From CAZVNZ01 sp964628515 (lineage in GTDB: Bacteria; Bacillota; Clostridia; Christensenellales; Christensenellaceae), in the NCBI GenBank assembly GCA_964628515.1, contig CAZVNZ010000024.1, positions 1 to 44,172 of the forward strand: 44,172 bases of DNA, given 5' to 3'. Positions 22,933-30,759 of the stretch are shown piece after piece. The position numbers and the translations under genes are program-made. The notes under the pieces were generated by a model, which saw only the letters and a program-made list of their open reading frames with translations, made no database searches and had not been told where the DNA came from. Within the stretch, counting starts at the first letter, position 1. Each line of letters begins with the position of its first letter.

Positions 22933-23772
22933 TTGGGAAGTGGCAACTGGATAATAGATAATCTTGTCAACGCACTAAACACTTGGAATGGTAAATTTAC
23001 CGAAATAATGCAACTTTTAACCCAGTCCCCCGAAACATTCAAAGGGGGCGAAATATGGGGTGTGGTGGTAAACATCAACGGAGCACTGAAAGCTATTGGT
23101 TATGCACTTTTAGTGCTATTCTTTTTAATAGGCGTAATAAAAACCTGTGGAAGCTTTACGGAGATAAAGAGACCCGAACACGCATTGCGGTTATTTGTAC
23201 GTTTCGTTATTGCAAAAGCTGTGGTTACTTATGGGCTGGATTTGATGATGGCATTGTTCCGCATTGTTCAAGGGGTGATTTCCACATCAATAAATGCGGC
23301 GGGTAGCGGTGTTCAAAACGGTATCACCATACCGGCTGAAATGGACACCGCCATACGAAATTTAAACTTTTTAGAAGCTATTCCTGCTTGGGCGGTGTCG
23401 CTTTTGGGCAGCCTGTTTATAATTGTACTCTCATTTATTATGATAATGAGCGTATATGGGCGTTTTTTCAAACTATATTTACTTACCGCTATTGCACCCA
23501 TTCCGCTGTCTGCATTTGCAGGAGAACCAACAAGCGGAATAGGCAAAAGTTTTCTTAAAAGCTATGCGGCGGTATGCCTTGAGGGTGCGGTAATTGTGCT
23601 TGCCTGCATTATATTCAGTGTGTTTGCGGCATCTCCACCCGCTGTACCATCTGATGCAAGCCCCACCACCCTTGTGTGGGCGTATATGGGCGAGTTGGTG
23701 TTTAACCTGCTTGTGCTTGTAGGTGCGGTTAAGATGGCGGACAGGGTTTGCCGGGAGGCATTTGGGCTGTAA
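22933..23772 (+). CDS. VirB6/TrbL-like integral membrane channel protein
   Basis: A 279-aa protein. The TTG at 22933 follows GGAGGG and gives the usual start GSGNWIIDNLVNALNTWNGK. Then come FKGGEIWGVVVNINGALKAI and KTCGSFTEIKRPEHALRLFV, landmarks of the VirB6-like (CD0411-type) membrane proteins of clostridial ICEs. About six hydrophobic segments are visible. Such proteins form the inner-membrane pore of the mating channel. It lies between Maff2 and PrgI in the standard order, but is separated from PrgI here by a toxin-antitoxin pair. Confidence 0.9.
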   Translation: MGSGNWIIDNLVNALNTWNGKFTEIMQLLTQSPETFKGGEIWGVVVNINGALKAIGYALLVLFFLIGVIKTCGSFTEIKRPEHALRLFVRFVIAKAVVTYGLDLMMALFRIVQGVISTSINAAGSGVQNGITIPAEMDTAIRNLNFLEAIPAWAVSLLGSLFIIVLSFIMIMSVYGRFFKLYLLTAIAPIPLSAFAGEPTSGIGKSFLKSYAAVCLEGAVIVLACIIFSVFAASPPAVPSDASPTTLVWAYMGELVFNLLVLVGAVKMADRVCREAFGL

Positions 23773-23780
23773 AAATGGGG

Positions 23781-23810
23781 TTGAATTTATGTGCTAATTT
23801 ATGGTAAAAT
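23781..23810 (+). promoter_or_regulatory. Promoter of the first complete toxin-antitoxin pair
   Basis: TTGAAT (23781-23786) and TAAAAT (23805-23810) are 18 bases apart, immediately before the antitoxin ribosome site GAAGGTGG. Confidence 0.5.
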
Positions 23811-23833
23811 AATTTTGAAGGAAGGTGGAATAT

Positions 23834-24079
23834 ATGCCAAACATTAAACCTATTTCAGATTTAAAAAACTACAACGAAATCTTGCAAGATGTAGATGCAG
23901 GCTCACCCGTATATTTAACAAGAAACGGCAGAGGGCGTTATGTAATTACAGATATTCGTGATTACGAAAAACAGCAGGCTACCATAAAATTATTACAGGA
24001 ATTAGCACAAGGCGAGCAGTCCGCAAGAGAAAAAGGCTGGGTTTCTTCTGAGGAAGTAAGAAACAAATTTGGGTTATGA
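23834..24079 (+). CDS. Phd/YefM-type antitoxin
   Basis: An 81-aa protein; ATG 23834 is preferred to GTG 23825 because AAGGTGG then has proper spacing. It carries IKPISDLKNYNEILQDVDAG and SPVYLTRNGRGRYVITDIRD, the Phd/YefM DNA-binding fold, then a toxin-binding tail ending SSEEVRNKFGL. It should repress its own promoter and neutralise the ParE-like toxin whose gene overlaps it by four bases (ATGA). Confidence 0.92.
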   Translation: MPNIKPISDLKNYNEILQDVDAGSPVYLTRNGRGRYVITDIRDYEKQQATIKLLQELAQGEQSAREKGWVSSEEVRNKFGL

Positions 24080-24390
24080 AAAAAATACGATTAACACCCT
24101 TGGCACAAAAGGATCTTGAAGAGATATATGCATATATTTTAAAAGAGCTTGATAATAAAGACGGAGCGTTAAACACTATTTTAAGCATAATAGAGGACTA
24201 CGAAAAATTGTCCGAATTTCCATTTATGGGGGCAAAACCAAACTTCGATACACATTTCCCATCAGAAATTAGAATGTTGGTAAGTGGAAATTACAATGTT
24301 TTTTATAGAAATGACGATGAATATGTTTCTGTTATAAGGATTTTATATGGCAAAAGAGATGTGTTAAGCACATTATTTAACTTGCATTAA
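24076..24390 (+). CDS. ParE/RelE-type toxin
   Basis: A 104-aa protein starting IRLTPLAQKDLEEIYAYILK, the ParE pattern, followed by EFPFMGAKPN and RMLVSGNYNVFYR, and ending VIRILYGKRDVLSTL. ParE toxins poison gyrase; RelE relatives cut mRNA at ribosomes. The YGKRD-like end fits ParE better. The pair probably stabilises the element. It sits inside the mating-channel operon. Confidence 0.92.
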   Translation: MKKIRLTPLAQKDLEEIYAYILKELDNKDGALNTILSIIEDYEKLSEFPFMGAKPNFDTHFPSEIRMLVSGNYNVFYRNDDEYVSVIRILYGKRDVLSTLFNLH

Positions 24391-24409
24391 TAAAATACCA
24401 AACTAATCC

Positions 24410-24438
24410 AACCGTTGTAGAAATACAGCGGTTTTTTT
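24410..24438 (+). terminator. Rho-independent terminator after the toxin gene
   Basis: AACCGTTGTA (24410-24419) pairs with TACAGCGGTT (24424-24433) over a GAAA tetraloop, with a T run at 24432-24438. It falls 20 bases before prgI and could reduce read-through into the transfer genes. Confidence 0.8.
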
Positions 24439-24458
24439 ATTTGCGAGAGGAGCATAAA

Positions 24459-24797
24459 ATGGAAGTAAAAATTAACCGTGAAATACGGGATTATCAGGAA
24501 AGTATATTTTTCGGGCTGAATTTAAGACAGCTCGTTTTTTCTGTTATTGCTATTATTGTGGCAGTAAGTCTGTATTTTGGACTGAAAGATGTTTTAGGCA
24601 CTGAAACGGTGTCGTGGCTGTGCATTTTGGGTGCTGTGCCGTTTGGCGCTATGGGTTTTTTAAAGTACAACGGCATGACCGCAGAGCAGTTTATAGCGGC
24701 ATATATAAAGTCTGAATTTCTTACGCCAAAACAACTGACATTTCAAAGCGAAAACATGTATTTAAATATTATCAAGGGGGATAAACAGCATGATTAA
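24459..24797 (+). CDS. PrgI-family conjugation membrane protein
   Basis: A 112-aa protein. ATG 24459 follows GAGAGGAGC; the TTG at 24441 is upstream of that site and unlikely. It starts VKINREIRDYQESIFFGLNL, with two hydrophobic segments (about residues 27-45 and 50-70) and TAEQFIAAYIKSEFL. PrgI is the small VirB3-like partner of VirB4 in Gram-positive type IV secretion. The 8-base overlap with virB4 indicates translational coupling. Confidence 0.9.
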   Translation: MEVKINREIRDYQESIFFGLNLRQLVFSVIAIIVAVSLYFGLKDVLGTETVSWLCILGAVPFGAMGFLKYNGMTAEQFIAAYIKSEFLTPKQLTFQSENMYLNIIKGDKQHD

Positions 24798-27135
24798 AGC
24801 ATTGCACCGCATATTAAAACAGGATAAGGAAGCCTATGTTGTACCAAAAAAAGTACAGCAAATTATACCCATAAAACGAATTTGGAAGGACGGCATTTGC
24901 TATGTGGGTAATAAATATTCAAAGTGTTGGCGATTTTCCGATATAAACTATGCCATAGCAAGTAAGGAAGACAAAGAATCTATGTTTTTGGATTACTCCG
25001 AGCTTTTGAATTCTCTTGACAGCAATGCCACAACTAAAATCACAGTGTGCAACCGTGCCCTTAACAAGCAGGCGTTTGAGCAGTCTATACTTATGCCAAT
25101 TTGTGATGATGCTTTAAATTCATATCGTAAGGAATATAACGATATGTTGCTTGATAAGGTGACTGAAACCAGCAACAGCATCGTTCAAGAGAGGTATATA
25201 ACCGTGTCCGTTGCCTGTAAAGATATTGACGAAGCACGCAGTTATTTTGCCAGAGTAAACGGCGATTTAAGCACCCACTTTGCACAGCTATCTTCTCGAT
25301 GTGAGGAATTAAACGCTGAGGAAAGGTTGCAAATATTTCACGATTTTTTTAGACCGGGAGAGGAAAGCTGTTATCACATGAACTTAAAAGAACTGATGCA
25401 AAAGGGTGAAAGTTTTAAGGATTATATTTGTCCAAATACCTATGAAATAGAAAAAGATTGCTTTAAAATCGGAGAGCGTTATGGGCGAGTGCTGTTTTTG
25501 AAAGACTTTGCATCATATCTAAAAGATAGTTTTGTATCCGAATTATGCGATTTAAACCGCAATTTGTTTTATTCTATGGATATTATCCCCGTGCCCACCG
25601 ATGAAGCGGTGCGTGAAGTTGAGGTGAAATTGTTGGGTGTAGAAACCAATATTTCCAACTGGCAGCGTAAGCAGAACCAAAATAATAATTTTTCCGCAAC
25701 CGTGCCCTATGATATGGAGCAACAAAAGAAGGAAGCCAAAGAGTTTTTGGACGATTTGACCACAAGAGACCAGCGTATGATGTTTGGCTTGGTTACATTA
25801 CTTCACACTGCGGACAGCAAAGAGCAGTTAGAAAGAGATACGGAAACCCTGCTCTCCATTGCAAGAAAGCATATGTGTCAGCTTGCGGTGCTGAAATTTC
25901 AGCAAACGGACGGGCTTAATACCGCCTTACCTTATGGGGTGCGGAAAATCAATGCTTTGCGTACATTAACCACAGAATCAACGGCGGTGCTTATGCCTTT
26001 TAGAGCCCATGAAATTATGGATAACGGCGGTACATACTGCGGTGTGAACGCTATTTCCAACAACCTAATAATTGCCAATCGTAAAAATTTAATTAACGGC
26101 AATGGCTTTATACTTGGCGTTAGCGGTAGTGGTAAATCCTTTTTTGCGAAGCGAGAAATCATATTTCTGTTGCTTGCCACAAACGATGATATTATCATAG
26201 GTGATCCCCAATGTGAGTACAATCCTCTTGTAAATACACTGGGAGGTGTGTGCGTAAATCTTTCGCCAACATCACCCAACCACATAAATGCTCTAGATTT
26301 GGCGCTGGGTTACGGTGATAGTGAAAACCCGCTGATTGCCAAAAGTGAGTTTTTATTATCCTTCTTCGAGCAGATTATGGGTGGTACAAACAAACTGGAG
26401 GCGGTGGATAAATCCATAATAGACCGCTGTTTAACCAACATCTATAAAGATTATCTTGCAAGCAATTACAGTATTGCTCCGCCTACACTTGTTGATCTGC
26501 ACAACGAACTAAAACGCCAAAAAGAACCGCAGGCAAAGCAATTGGCGCTTGCTCTTGAGATGGTTTCAAGCGGCAATCTTAATATGTTTGCACACCAAAC
26601 CAATGTGGATGTACACAACAGGCTGATCGCATACGGTATTCGTGATTTGGGCAGGCAGCTAAGAACCCCCGGTATGCTTGTAATGACGGACGCAATCCGC
26701 AACAGAGTGGCAAAAAACAGAGAGCGTGGCATACGCACACACATCTTTTTGGATGAAATGCACATATTCTTTGCCAACGAGTTATCAAGCGTATTCTTTG
26801 CGGAAAGCTGGAAGCAATTCAGAAAGGACGGTGCACTTGCCACAGGCATCACGCAGAATGTGGAGGATTGCTTAAAGTCCCTTACTGCACGCACCATGCT
26901 TGCCAATAGCGAATATTTAGTAATGCTAAATCAAGCCCCCACCGACAGAGTGGAGCTTGCCAAGCTGCTTAATATTTCCGATAATCAGTTAAGCTATATC
27001 ACCAACGTTGGTTTTGGCAAGGGGCTATTGAAATGCGGAAACAGCATTGTGCCTTTTGTTGATAATTTCCCCAAAAACAGCTTGTATAATATGATGAGCA
27101 CAAAACCCGGAGAATTTGAGGTTAATGTTTTGTGA
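24790..27135 (+). CDS. virB4: VirB4/TraE-type conjugation ATPase
   Basis: A 781-aa ATPase. The N-terminal half (1-400) carries the VirB4 domain, with ERYITVSVACKDIDEARSYF near 130 and DLTTRDQRMMFGLVTLLHT near 320. The C-terminal ATPase has Walker A GVSGSGKSFFAKRE near 443, DDIIIGDPQCEYNPLV near 466, Walker B HIFLDEMHIFFANEL near 652, and ATGITQNVEDCL. It powers assembly of and transport through the mating channel. All catalytic motifs are intact. Confidence 0.95.
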   Translation: MIKALHRILKQDKEAYVVPKKVQQIIPIKRIWKDGICYVGNKYSKCWRFSDINYAIASKEDKESMFLDYSELLNSLDSNATTKITVCNRALNKQAFEQSILMPICDDALNSYRKEYNDMLLDKVTETSNSIVQERYITVSVACKDIDEARSYFARVNGDLSTHFAQLSSRCEELNAEERLQIFHDFFRPGEESCYHMNLKELMQKGESFKDYICPNTYEIEKDCFKIGERYGRVLFLKDFASYLKDSFVSELCDLNRNLFYSMDIIPVPTDEAVREVEVKLLGVETNISNWQRKQNQNNNFSATVPYDMEQQKKEAKEFLDDLTTRDQRMMFGLVTLLHTADSKEQLERDTETLLSIARKHMCQLAVLKFQQTDGLNTALPYGVRKINALRTLTTESTAVLMPFRAHEIMDNGGTYCGVNAISNNLIIANRKNLINGNGFILGVSGSGKSFFAKREIIFLLLATNDDIIIGDPQCEYNPLVNTLGGVCVNLSPTSPNHINALDLALGYGDSENPLIAKSEFLLSFFEQIMGGTNKLEAVDKSIIDRCLTNIYKDYLASNYSIAPPTLVDLHNELKRQKEPQAKQLALALEMVSSGNLNMFAHQTNVDVHNRLIAYGIRDLGRQLRTPGMLVMTDAIRNRVAKNRERGIRTHIFLDEMHIFFANELSSVFFAESWKQFRKDGALATGITQNVEDCLKSLTARTMLANSEYLVMLNQAPTDRVELAKLLNISDNQLSYITNVGFGKGLLKCGNSIVPFVDNFPKNSLYNMMSTKPGEFEVNVL

Positions 27136-27151
27136 TGTGAATTATGGGAAG

Positions 27152-27175
27152 AAAGAGGAGTTTTTGCTCCTCTTT
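27152..27175 (+). terminator. Terminator-like hairpin after virB4
   Basis: AAAGAGGAG (27152-27160) and CTCCTCTTT (27167-27175) pair perfectly over TTTTTG. The T run that follows is interrupted (GTTGCTTTTT), so termination may be moderate. Confidence 0.65.
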
Positions 27176-27179
27176 GTTG

Positions 27180-27387
27180 CTTTTTAATTTTGAGTTGAAA
27201 TATTTTTGGAGTGAGTGTAATATAGTATTTAGTACAGGAAAGGTTAGTTTTGGGGTAGTGTCATTTCTGCTGATTATGATAAACTGACTGAATTTTTTGG
27301 TTTAGAAATAATCGGAAGTTGGTGCAAGAGAGTATTATGTTTAGCATAACCATCAAAGCACATTTTGTTTACGGTACTAAAGGACCC
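27180..27387. other. Gap without a recognisable gene
   Basis: No ORF with a ribosome site is seen here. A short plus-strand reading (about 27255-27350, containing SADYDKLTEFFGLEIIG) lacks a good start and may be a relic of a small gene. Nothing else is visible apart from the promoter at its right end. Confidence 0.3.
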
Positions 27388-27416
27388 TTGACTTTATGAT
27401 AAAATATTGATATTAT
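27388..27416 (+). promoter_or_regulatory. Promoter of the second complete toxin-antitoxin pair
   Basis: TTGACT (27388-27393) and TATTAT (27411-27416) are 17 bases apart. The adjacent sequence is rich in ATGATAA/TTATGATA motifs that could serve as antitoxin operators. Confidence 0.6.
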
Positions 27417-27451
27417 TATGATAATATATAGTGCGAATTGAGGTGCCAAAA

Positions 27452-27709
27452 ATGATAGAAATCAGACCTGTATCGGATTTGAGAAACAAATTTACAGAAA
27501 TAGAACGTGCGGTGAGCAAAGGCGACCCTATATATCTCACAAAAAATGGTCATGGCTCTATGGTTGTCATGAGCCTAGAACACTATGCAAAATTGACAAA
27601 CGATGTTGAAATGAGGCTTGACGAAGCTGATGTAATGGCGACTACCGCTACCAAAAGGCTGACACACGATCAAGTTTTTAATCGTGCAAGAAATATAGTC
27701 AATGGATGA
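27452..27709 (+). CDS. Phd/YefM-type antitoxin (second pair)
   Basis: An 85-aa protein started at ATG 27452 behind GAGGTG. It has IEIRPVSDLRNKFTEIERAV and DPIYLTKNGHGSMVVMSLEH, the Phd/YefM fold, and ends in a positively charged helix (DQVFNRARNIVNG). It differs clearly in sequence from the antitoxin at 23834, so the two pairs were probably acquired separately. It overlaps the toxin gene by 8 bases. Confidence 0.92.
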   Translation: MIEIRPVSDLRNKFTEIERAVSKGDPIYLTKNGHGSMVVMSLEHYAKLTNDVEMRLDEADVMATTATKRLTHDQVFNRARNIVNG

Positions 27710-28016
27710 AATCAAATTCAAATTGAGATATCTTCCCCTGTTTGAGCAGGATTTGACGGAAATTGTCTCATATATTTGCAACCATCTCAATAATCAGGTG
27801 GCGGCAGATAACTTTATTAATAATGTCGAAAAGGCAATTTATAAACGACTTGCATCGCCGTTGTCATTTGAACCGTTTGAAACTGCCAAACAAAGACCGG
27901 ATACATATTATCGTATTTATGTCGGCAGTTTTTCCATATTCTATGTAGTATTGGAAGATGTGATGGAAGTACGCCGGTTACTATATAACAGACGAGATTT
28001 AGATACCGTAATATAG
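27702..28016 (+). CDS. ParE/RelE-type toxin (second pair)
   Basis: A 104-aa protein with KLRYLPLFEQDLTEIVSYIC, then FEPFETAKQRPDTYYRIYVG and FSIFYVVLEDVMEVRRLLYN, ending RRDLDTVI. The pattern is that of ParE/RelE-fold toxins. Its final codons overlap by a few bases the open frame of the zinc-finger remnant that follows, suggesting the module was inserted into or against that gene. Confidence 0.92.
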   Translation: MDEIKFKLRYLPLFEQDLTEIVSYICNHLNNQVAADNFINNVEKAIYKRLASPLSFEPFETAKQRPDTYYRIYVGSFSIFYVVLEDVMEVRRLLYNRRDLDTVI

Positions 28017-28266
28017 GTCGTTTAATCACCCTTATGTTTATAATCCACCCCATATAAAAGGAAACCCCATTCCCACCAAACCCTGCCCAATCTGCAATAA
28101 AAAAATGAAACAGCAATTTATAGGCTTACAGCATTGCAAGTGTGGAATAAGCTATAAAAAAGACATAGACTACTTTGAACGCACTTCGGATATGGTGTTT
28201 GCTTTGGAGCGAAGAAAAATCAATGGCAAAACCAAGCAAGTTCCTGTCATTAGATACAAAAATTAG
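28012..28266 (+). pseudogene. 5'-truncated small zinc-finger gene
   Basis: An open frame without a start codon or ribosome site. It reads TKPCPICNKKMKQQFIGLQH, then CKCGISYKKDIDYFERTSDM and FALERRKINGKTKQVPVIRY, ending at TAG. The CxxC-x15-CxC pattern suggests a zinc finger. The sequence looks well conserved and protein-like, so it was probably a normal ICE gene whose beginning was lost when the upstream toxin-antitoxin pair arrived. Translation from the internal ATG at 28105 would lose the first zinc ligands. Confidence 0.55.
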
Positions 28267-28375
28267 TAAATAAGCCATAATAAACTTAAATATTCACCAA
28301 TAAACTGCACCCTACATAAAGTGCAATGTTTTTGAATACCCGAAATACCAAAAAAGGAGGCACAGCAAAAACCCT

Positions 28376-30325
28376 ATGAAAACCATAAAACAAAAACCAA
28401 CCAACAAAACTCCACGTGAGTTATCACCTATAAAGAAAATGCCAAAGCAGATTATACATAAGATATTATTTACTACTAAAGATAATATTCAAGCGCCAAC
28501 AAAAGATAAAAACACAGAAGAAAGCCCACAGCAATATGCTTCTAACAAAATTGAGGATAATGCAAAGGATACTGTAAAAAGAGCGGAGCAACGGGTTAAG
28601 GGTACAGCACAAAAAGCTATTAGGAATATAAAACAAAAATTACAGCATAGAAGGATTAAACAAAGAGCGGACAAACGCTCTTATTTTTTTGAGCAAAAAA
28701 GCGATGATAGAGGCAATGCTAATGAAACTAATTCAACAAACAAGCACAACACTAATCAGTCAACGCAAACTAATAAATCTCCAAAAATAAGTGCTAATAC
28801 TCCAAATACTAACAACCAAGTTACTCACACTCCAAAACCTACCACAAATGGTAATATGCCATCAACCACGCAATCAACAGCAAAGTCAAAAGCAGTTAAG
28901 CAACGATTGATAAGCAATAAACGTACAGCAAAGCTTTTTAGACATAATATAAAAACCACGCAACAAGTAACTAAAGGCATAAAATCCACCGTAAAAAATA
29001 CAGTAAAGACCACCAAAAAAACCGTAAAAAGTGCACGTATGGCAGTCAAAACAGGCACTCGTGCCATTAAAACCACAGCTCAAGCGGCGAAGATGACGGC
29101 TCGGGCGGCTCAGGCAACTGCAAGAGCGGCTAAGGTGGCATTGCAAGCGGCAAAAGCGGCCGCAAAGGCAGCAATAACCGCTATAAAGCTAACCATAAAA
29201 GCTATTATTGCAGGCATCAAAATTGCCATAGCCGCCATAAAAGCATTAATTGCCGCCATAGCCGCAGGTGGTTGGATTGTGGTGCTTATTATACTAATCA
29301 TCGCAGTGATTGTAATGGTGATAGGTACACTGTTTGGCGTGTTCTTTGCAGATGAAGCTCAAGAAGGCGAACCGCTTAAAACAGCTATCACACAAATAAG
29401 CGAAGATTTTCAGATAAGCATAGATAATCAAATAGCAAACATTCAAAACACAGTGCCACATACCAACACCAAAATCATATACACCGGCAGTATGGATGGA
29501 GACAGCGATACTGTTAATAATTGGAGTGACGTGCTTGCTATTTACACGGTGAAAACTATGTACGAGAGTGACGAAACCATTAGCATAACGCCCGAAAAGC
29601 AAGCCTTTTTACAGCAAGTTTTTGATGATATGAACAACTGCAAAATTACCTATGATGTTACCACGGAAGAGGTGCAAAACGAGGATACAGAGCAAACAGA
29701 AGAAATTGTTACACTTAATATCTACGTGGAGGTAGACAGCATAACCGCAGAGGAATGTGCGGTTAAATATAATTTTAACGACGAGCAATTAGCCTTGCTA
29801 AAAGAACTGATGTCCCCTGCCTACAACTCTTACTTTGCAAAAATAACGGGCATAGACATCTACGGCGGTGAAACTTCCGAAGATTTAAAGGATATTATCT
29901 CCAACCTCCCCACCAATGAGCGAGCAAAAATAATCATAGAAACTGCCATGTCAAGATTAGGCGACCCATATAGCCAGCCCAAGCGTGGACAGGGCAGATA
30001 CATCGACTGTTCGTGGCTCACCTACATTGCCTACAAAGCCGCAGGTATAAATATTCCCACTACATCAGTGGAGCAAGCGAAATACTGTTATGACAACGGC
30101 TATAATATTGGGCAGTCGGAGCTACAACCGGGCGATTTGGTGTTTTGGAGTAAAACCACTTGCGGTTGTGGAAGGTGGAACGAAATCCACCATGTAGGCA
30201 TTTATTTAGGTAACAATCAAGTAATCGAGGCAAGTAGTTCTAAGGGGCGTGTGGTTATTCAAGAGCTTTGGGGGCTAAATGGCGGTAAGTGGCAGGTGTT
30301 TTCTTTTGTAAGGGTGATGCGATGA
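28376..30325 (+). CDS. NlpC/P60 (C40) cell-wall hydrolase of the mating apparatus
   Basis: A 649-aa protein. Residues 1-200 are basic and low in complexity. Residues about 210-300 form a Lys/Ala-rich amphipathic stretch leading to a transmembrane helix (about 302-322, GWIVVLIILIIAVIVMVIG). The outside part ends in an NlpC/P60 domain: SRLGDPYSQPKRGQGRYIDC with the catalytic Cys near 544, LQPGDLVFW, and the His in IHHVGIYLG near 604. It cuts peptidoglycan to let the channel through (VirB1/TcpG role). GGAGG lies about 15 bases before ATG 28376, longer than usual. Confidence 0.9.
   Translation: MKTIKQKPTNKTPRELSPIKKMPKQIIHKILFTTKDNIQAPTKDKNTEESPQQYASNKIEDNAKDTVKRAEQRVKGTAQKAIRNIKQKLQHRRIKQRADKRSYFFEQKSDDRGNANETNSTNKHNTNQSTQTNKSPKISANTPNTNNQVTHTPKPTTNGNMPSTTQSTAKSKAVKQRLISNKRTAKLFRHNIKTTQQVTKGIKSTVKNTVKTTKKTVKSARMAVKTGTRAIKTTAQAAKMTARAAQATARAAKVALQAAKAAAKAAITAIKLTIKAIIAGIKIAIAAIKALIAAIAAGGWIVVLIILIIAVIVMVIGTLFGVFFADEAQEGEPLKTAITQISEDFQISIDNQIANIQNTVPHTNTKIIYTGSMDGDSDTVNNWSDVLAIYTVKTMYESDETISITPEKQAFLQQVFDDMNNCKITYDVTTEEVQNEDTEQTEEIVTLNIYVEVDSITAEECAVKYNFNDEQLALLKELMSPAYNSYFAKITGIDIYGGETSEDLKDIISNLPTNERAKIIIETAMSRLGDPYSQPKRGQGRYIDCSWLTYIAYKAAGINIPTTSVEQAKYCYDNGYNIGQSELQPGDLVFWSKTTCGCGRWNEIHHVGIYLGNNQVIEASSSKGRVVIQELWGLNGGKWQVFSFVRVMR
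28663..28690 (+). other. In-frame terminator-like hairpin in the hydrolase gene
   Basis: AAGAGCG (28663-28669) pairs with CGCTCTT (28676-28682) over a 6-base loop, followed by A and seven T. It is translated as part of RADKRSYFF. It lies at the border between the basic N-terminal segment and the following Asn/Thr-rich linker. Confidence 0.4.
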
Positions 30326-30460
30326 TTTAAAAGAGTGACTATATATCTATAAATTCGCTTTTTTTCTATGGTTTTAAATTACTACTAATCAATATAACTA
30401 AAAATAAACGCATCTTTTATGCGTAAATACAGAATTTATTTATTCTAAACATAATATTGA

Positions 30461-30489
30461 TTGCAGTAAAACAGCTTTTGTATTATAAT
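30461..30489 (+). promoter_or_regulatory. Candidate promoter of the defence island
   Basis: TTGCAG (30461-30466) and TATAAT (30484-30489) are 17 bases apart, 37 bases before the HTH regulator. The preceding gap (30326-30460) holds only an inverted repeat, ACGCAT-CTTTT-ATGCGT (30408-30424). Confidence 0.5.
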
Positions 30490-30525
30490 ATTATTAAATT
30501 GGTATGCATAAAGGCGGACAGAAAA

Positions 30526-30759
30526 ATGGAAATTAGTTATCTAAAGCTCTGGAAGCTTTTACTTGATAAAAAGCTTAAGCGCACAGATCTATTGCAGATG
30601 GCAAATATTAGTACAACCACGCTTGCTAAAATGGGTAAAGATTTACCGGTGAGTATGGAAATCATGGGTAGGATATGCAAAGCACTTGAATGTGATATTG
30701 GTGATGTTGCGGAGTTTTTGCCGAATACCCATAATAACGGGGTAATCAATGGGGATTGA
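30526..30759 (+). CDS. Small Cro/CI-type HTH regulator
   Basis: A 77-aa protein. ATG 30526 follows AAGGCGGA; the upstream 30457 start lies within the promoter region. It is a single helix-turn-helix domain of the YozG-like type: YLKLWKLLLDKKLKRTDLLQ, NISTTTLAKMGKDLPVSMEI and ICKALECDIGDVAEF. Such stand-alone HTH proteins often precede restriction or helicase genes and delay or limit their expression. It overlaps the SLOG-helicase start by 11 bases, so the two are coupled. Confidence 0.85.
   Translation: MEISYLKLWKLLLDKKLKRTDLLQMANISTTTLAKMGKDLPVSMEIMGRICKALECDIGDVAEFLPNTHNNGVINGD

Noticed and set aside
28825..29301. Several minus-strand frames opposite the hydrolase gene
   Set aside because: They are reverse readings of its Lys/Ala-rich repeats and lack start signals.
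30408..30424. Inverted repeat ACGCAT-CTTTT-ATGCGT as terminator of the hydrolase gene
   Set aside because: No T run follows on the plus strand; at most it acts on the other strand, where no gene ends.
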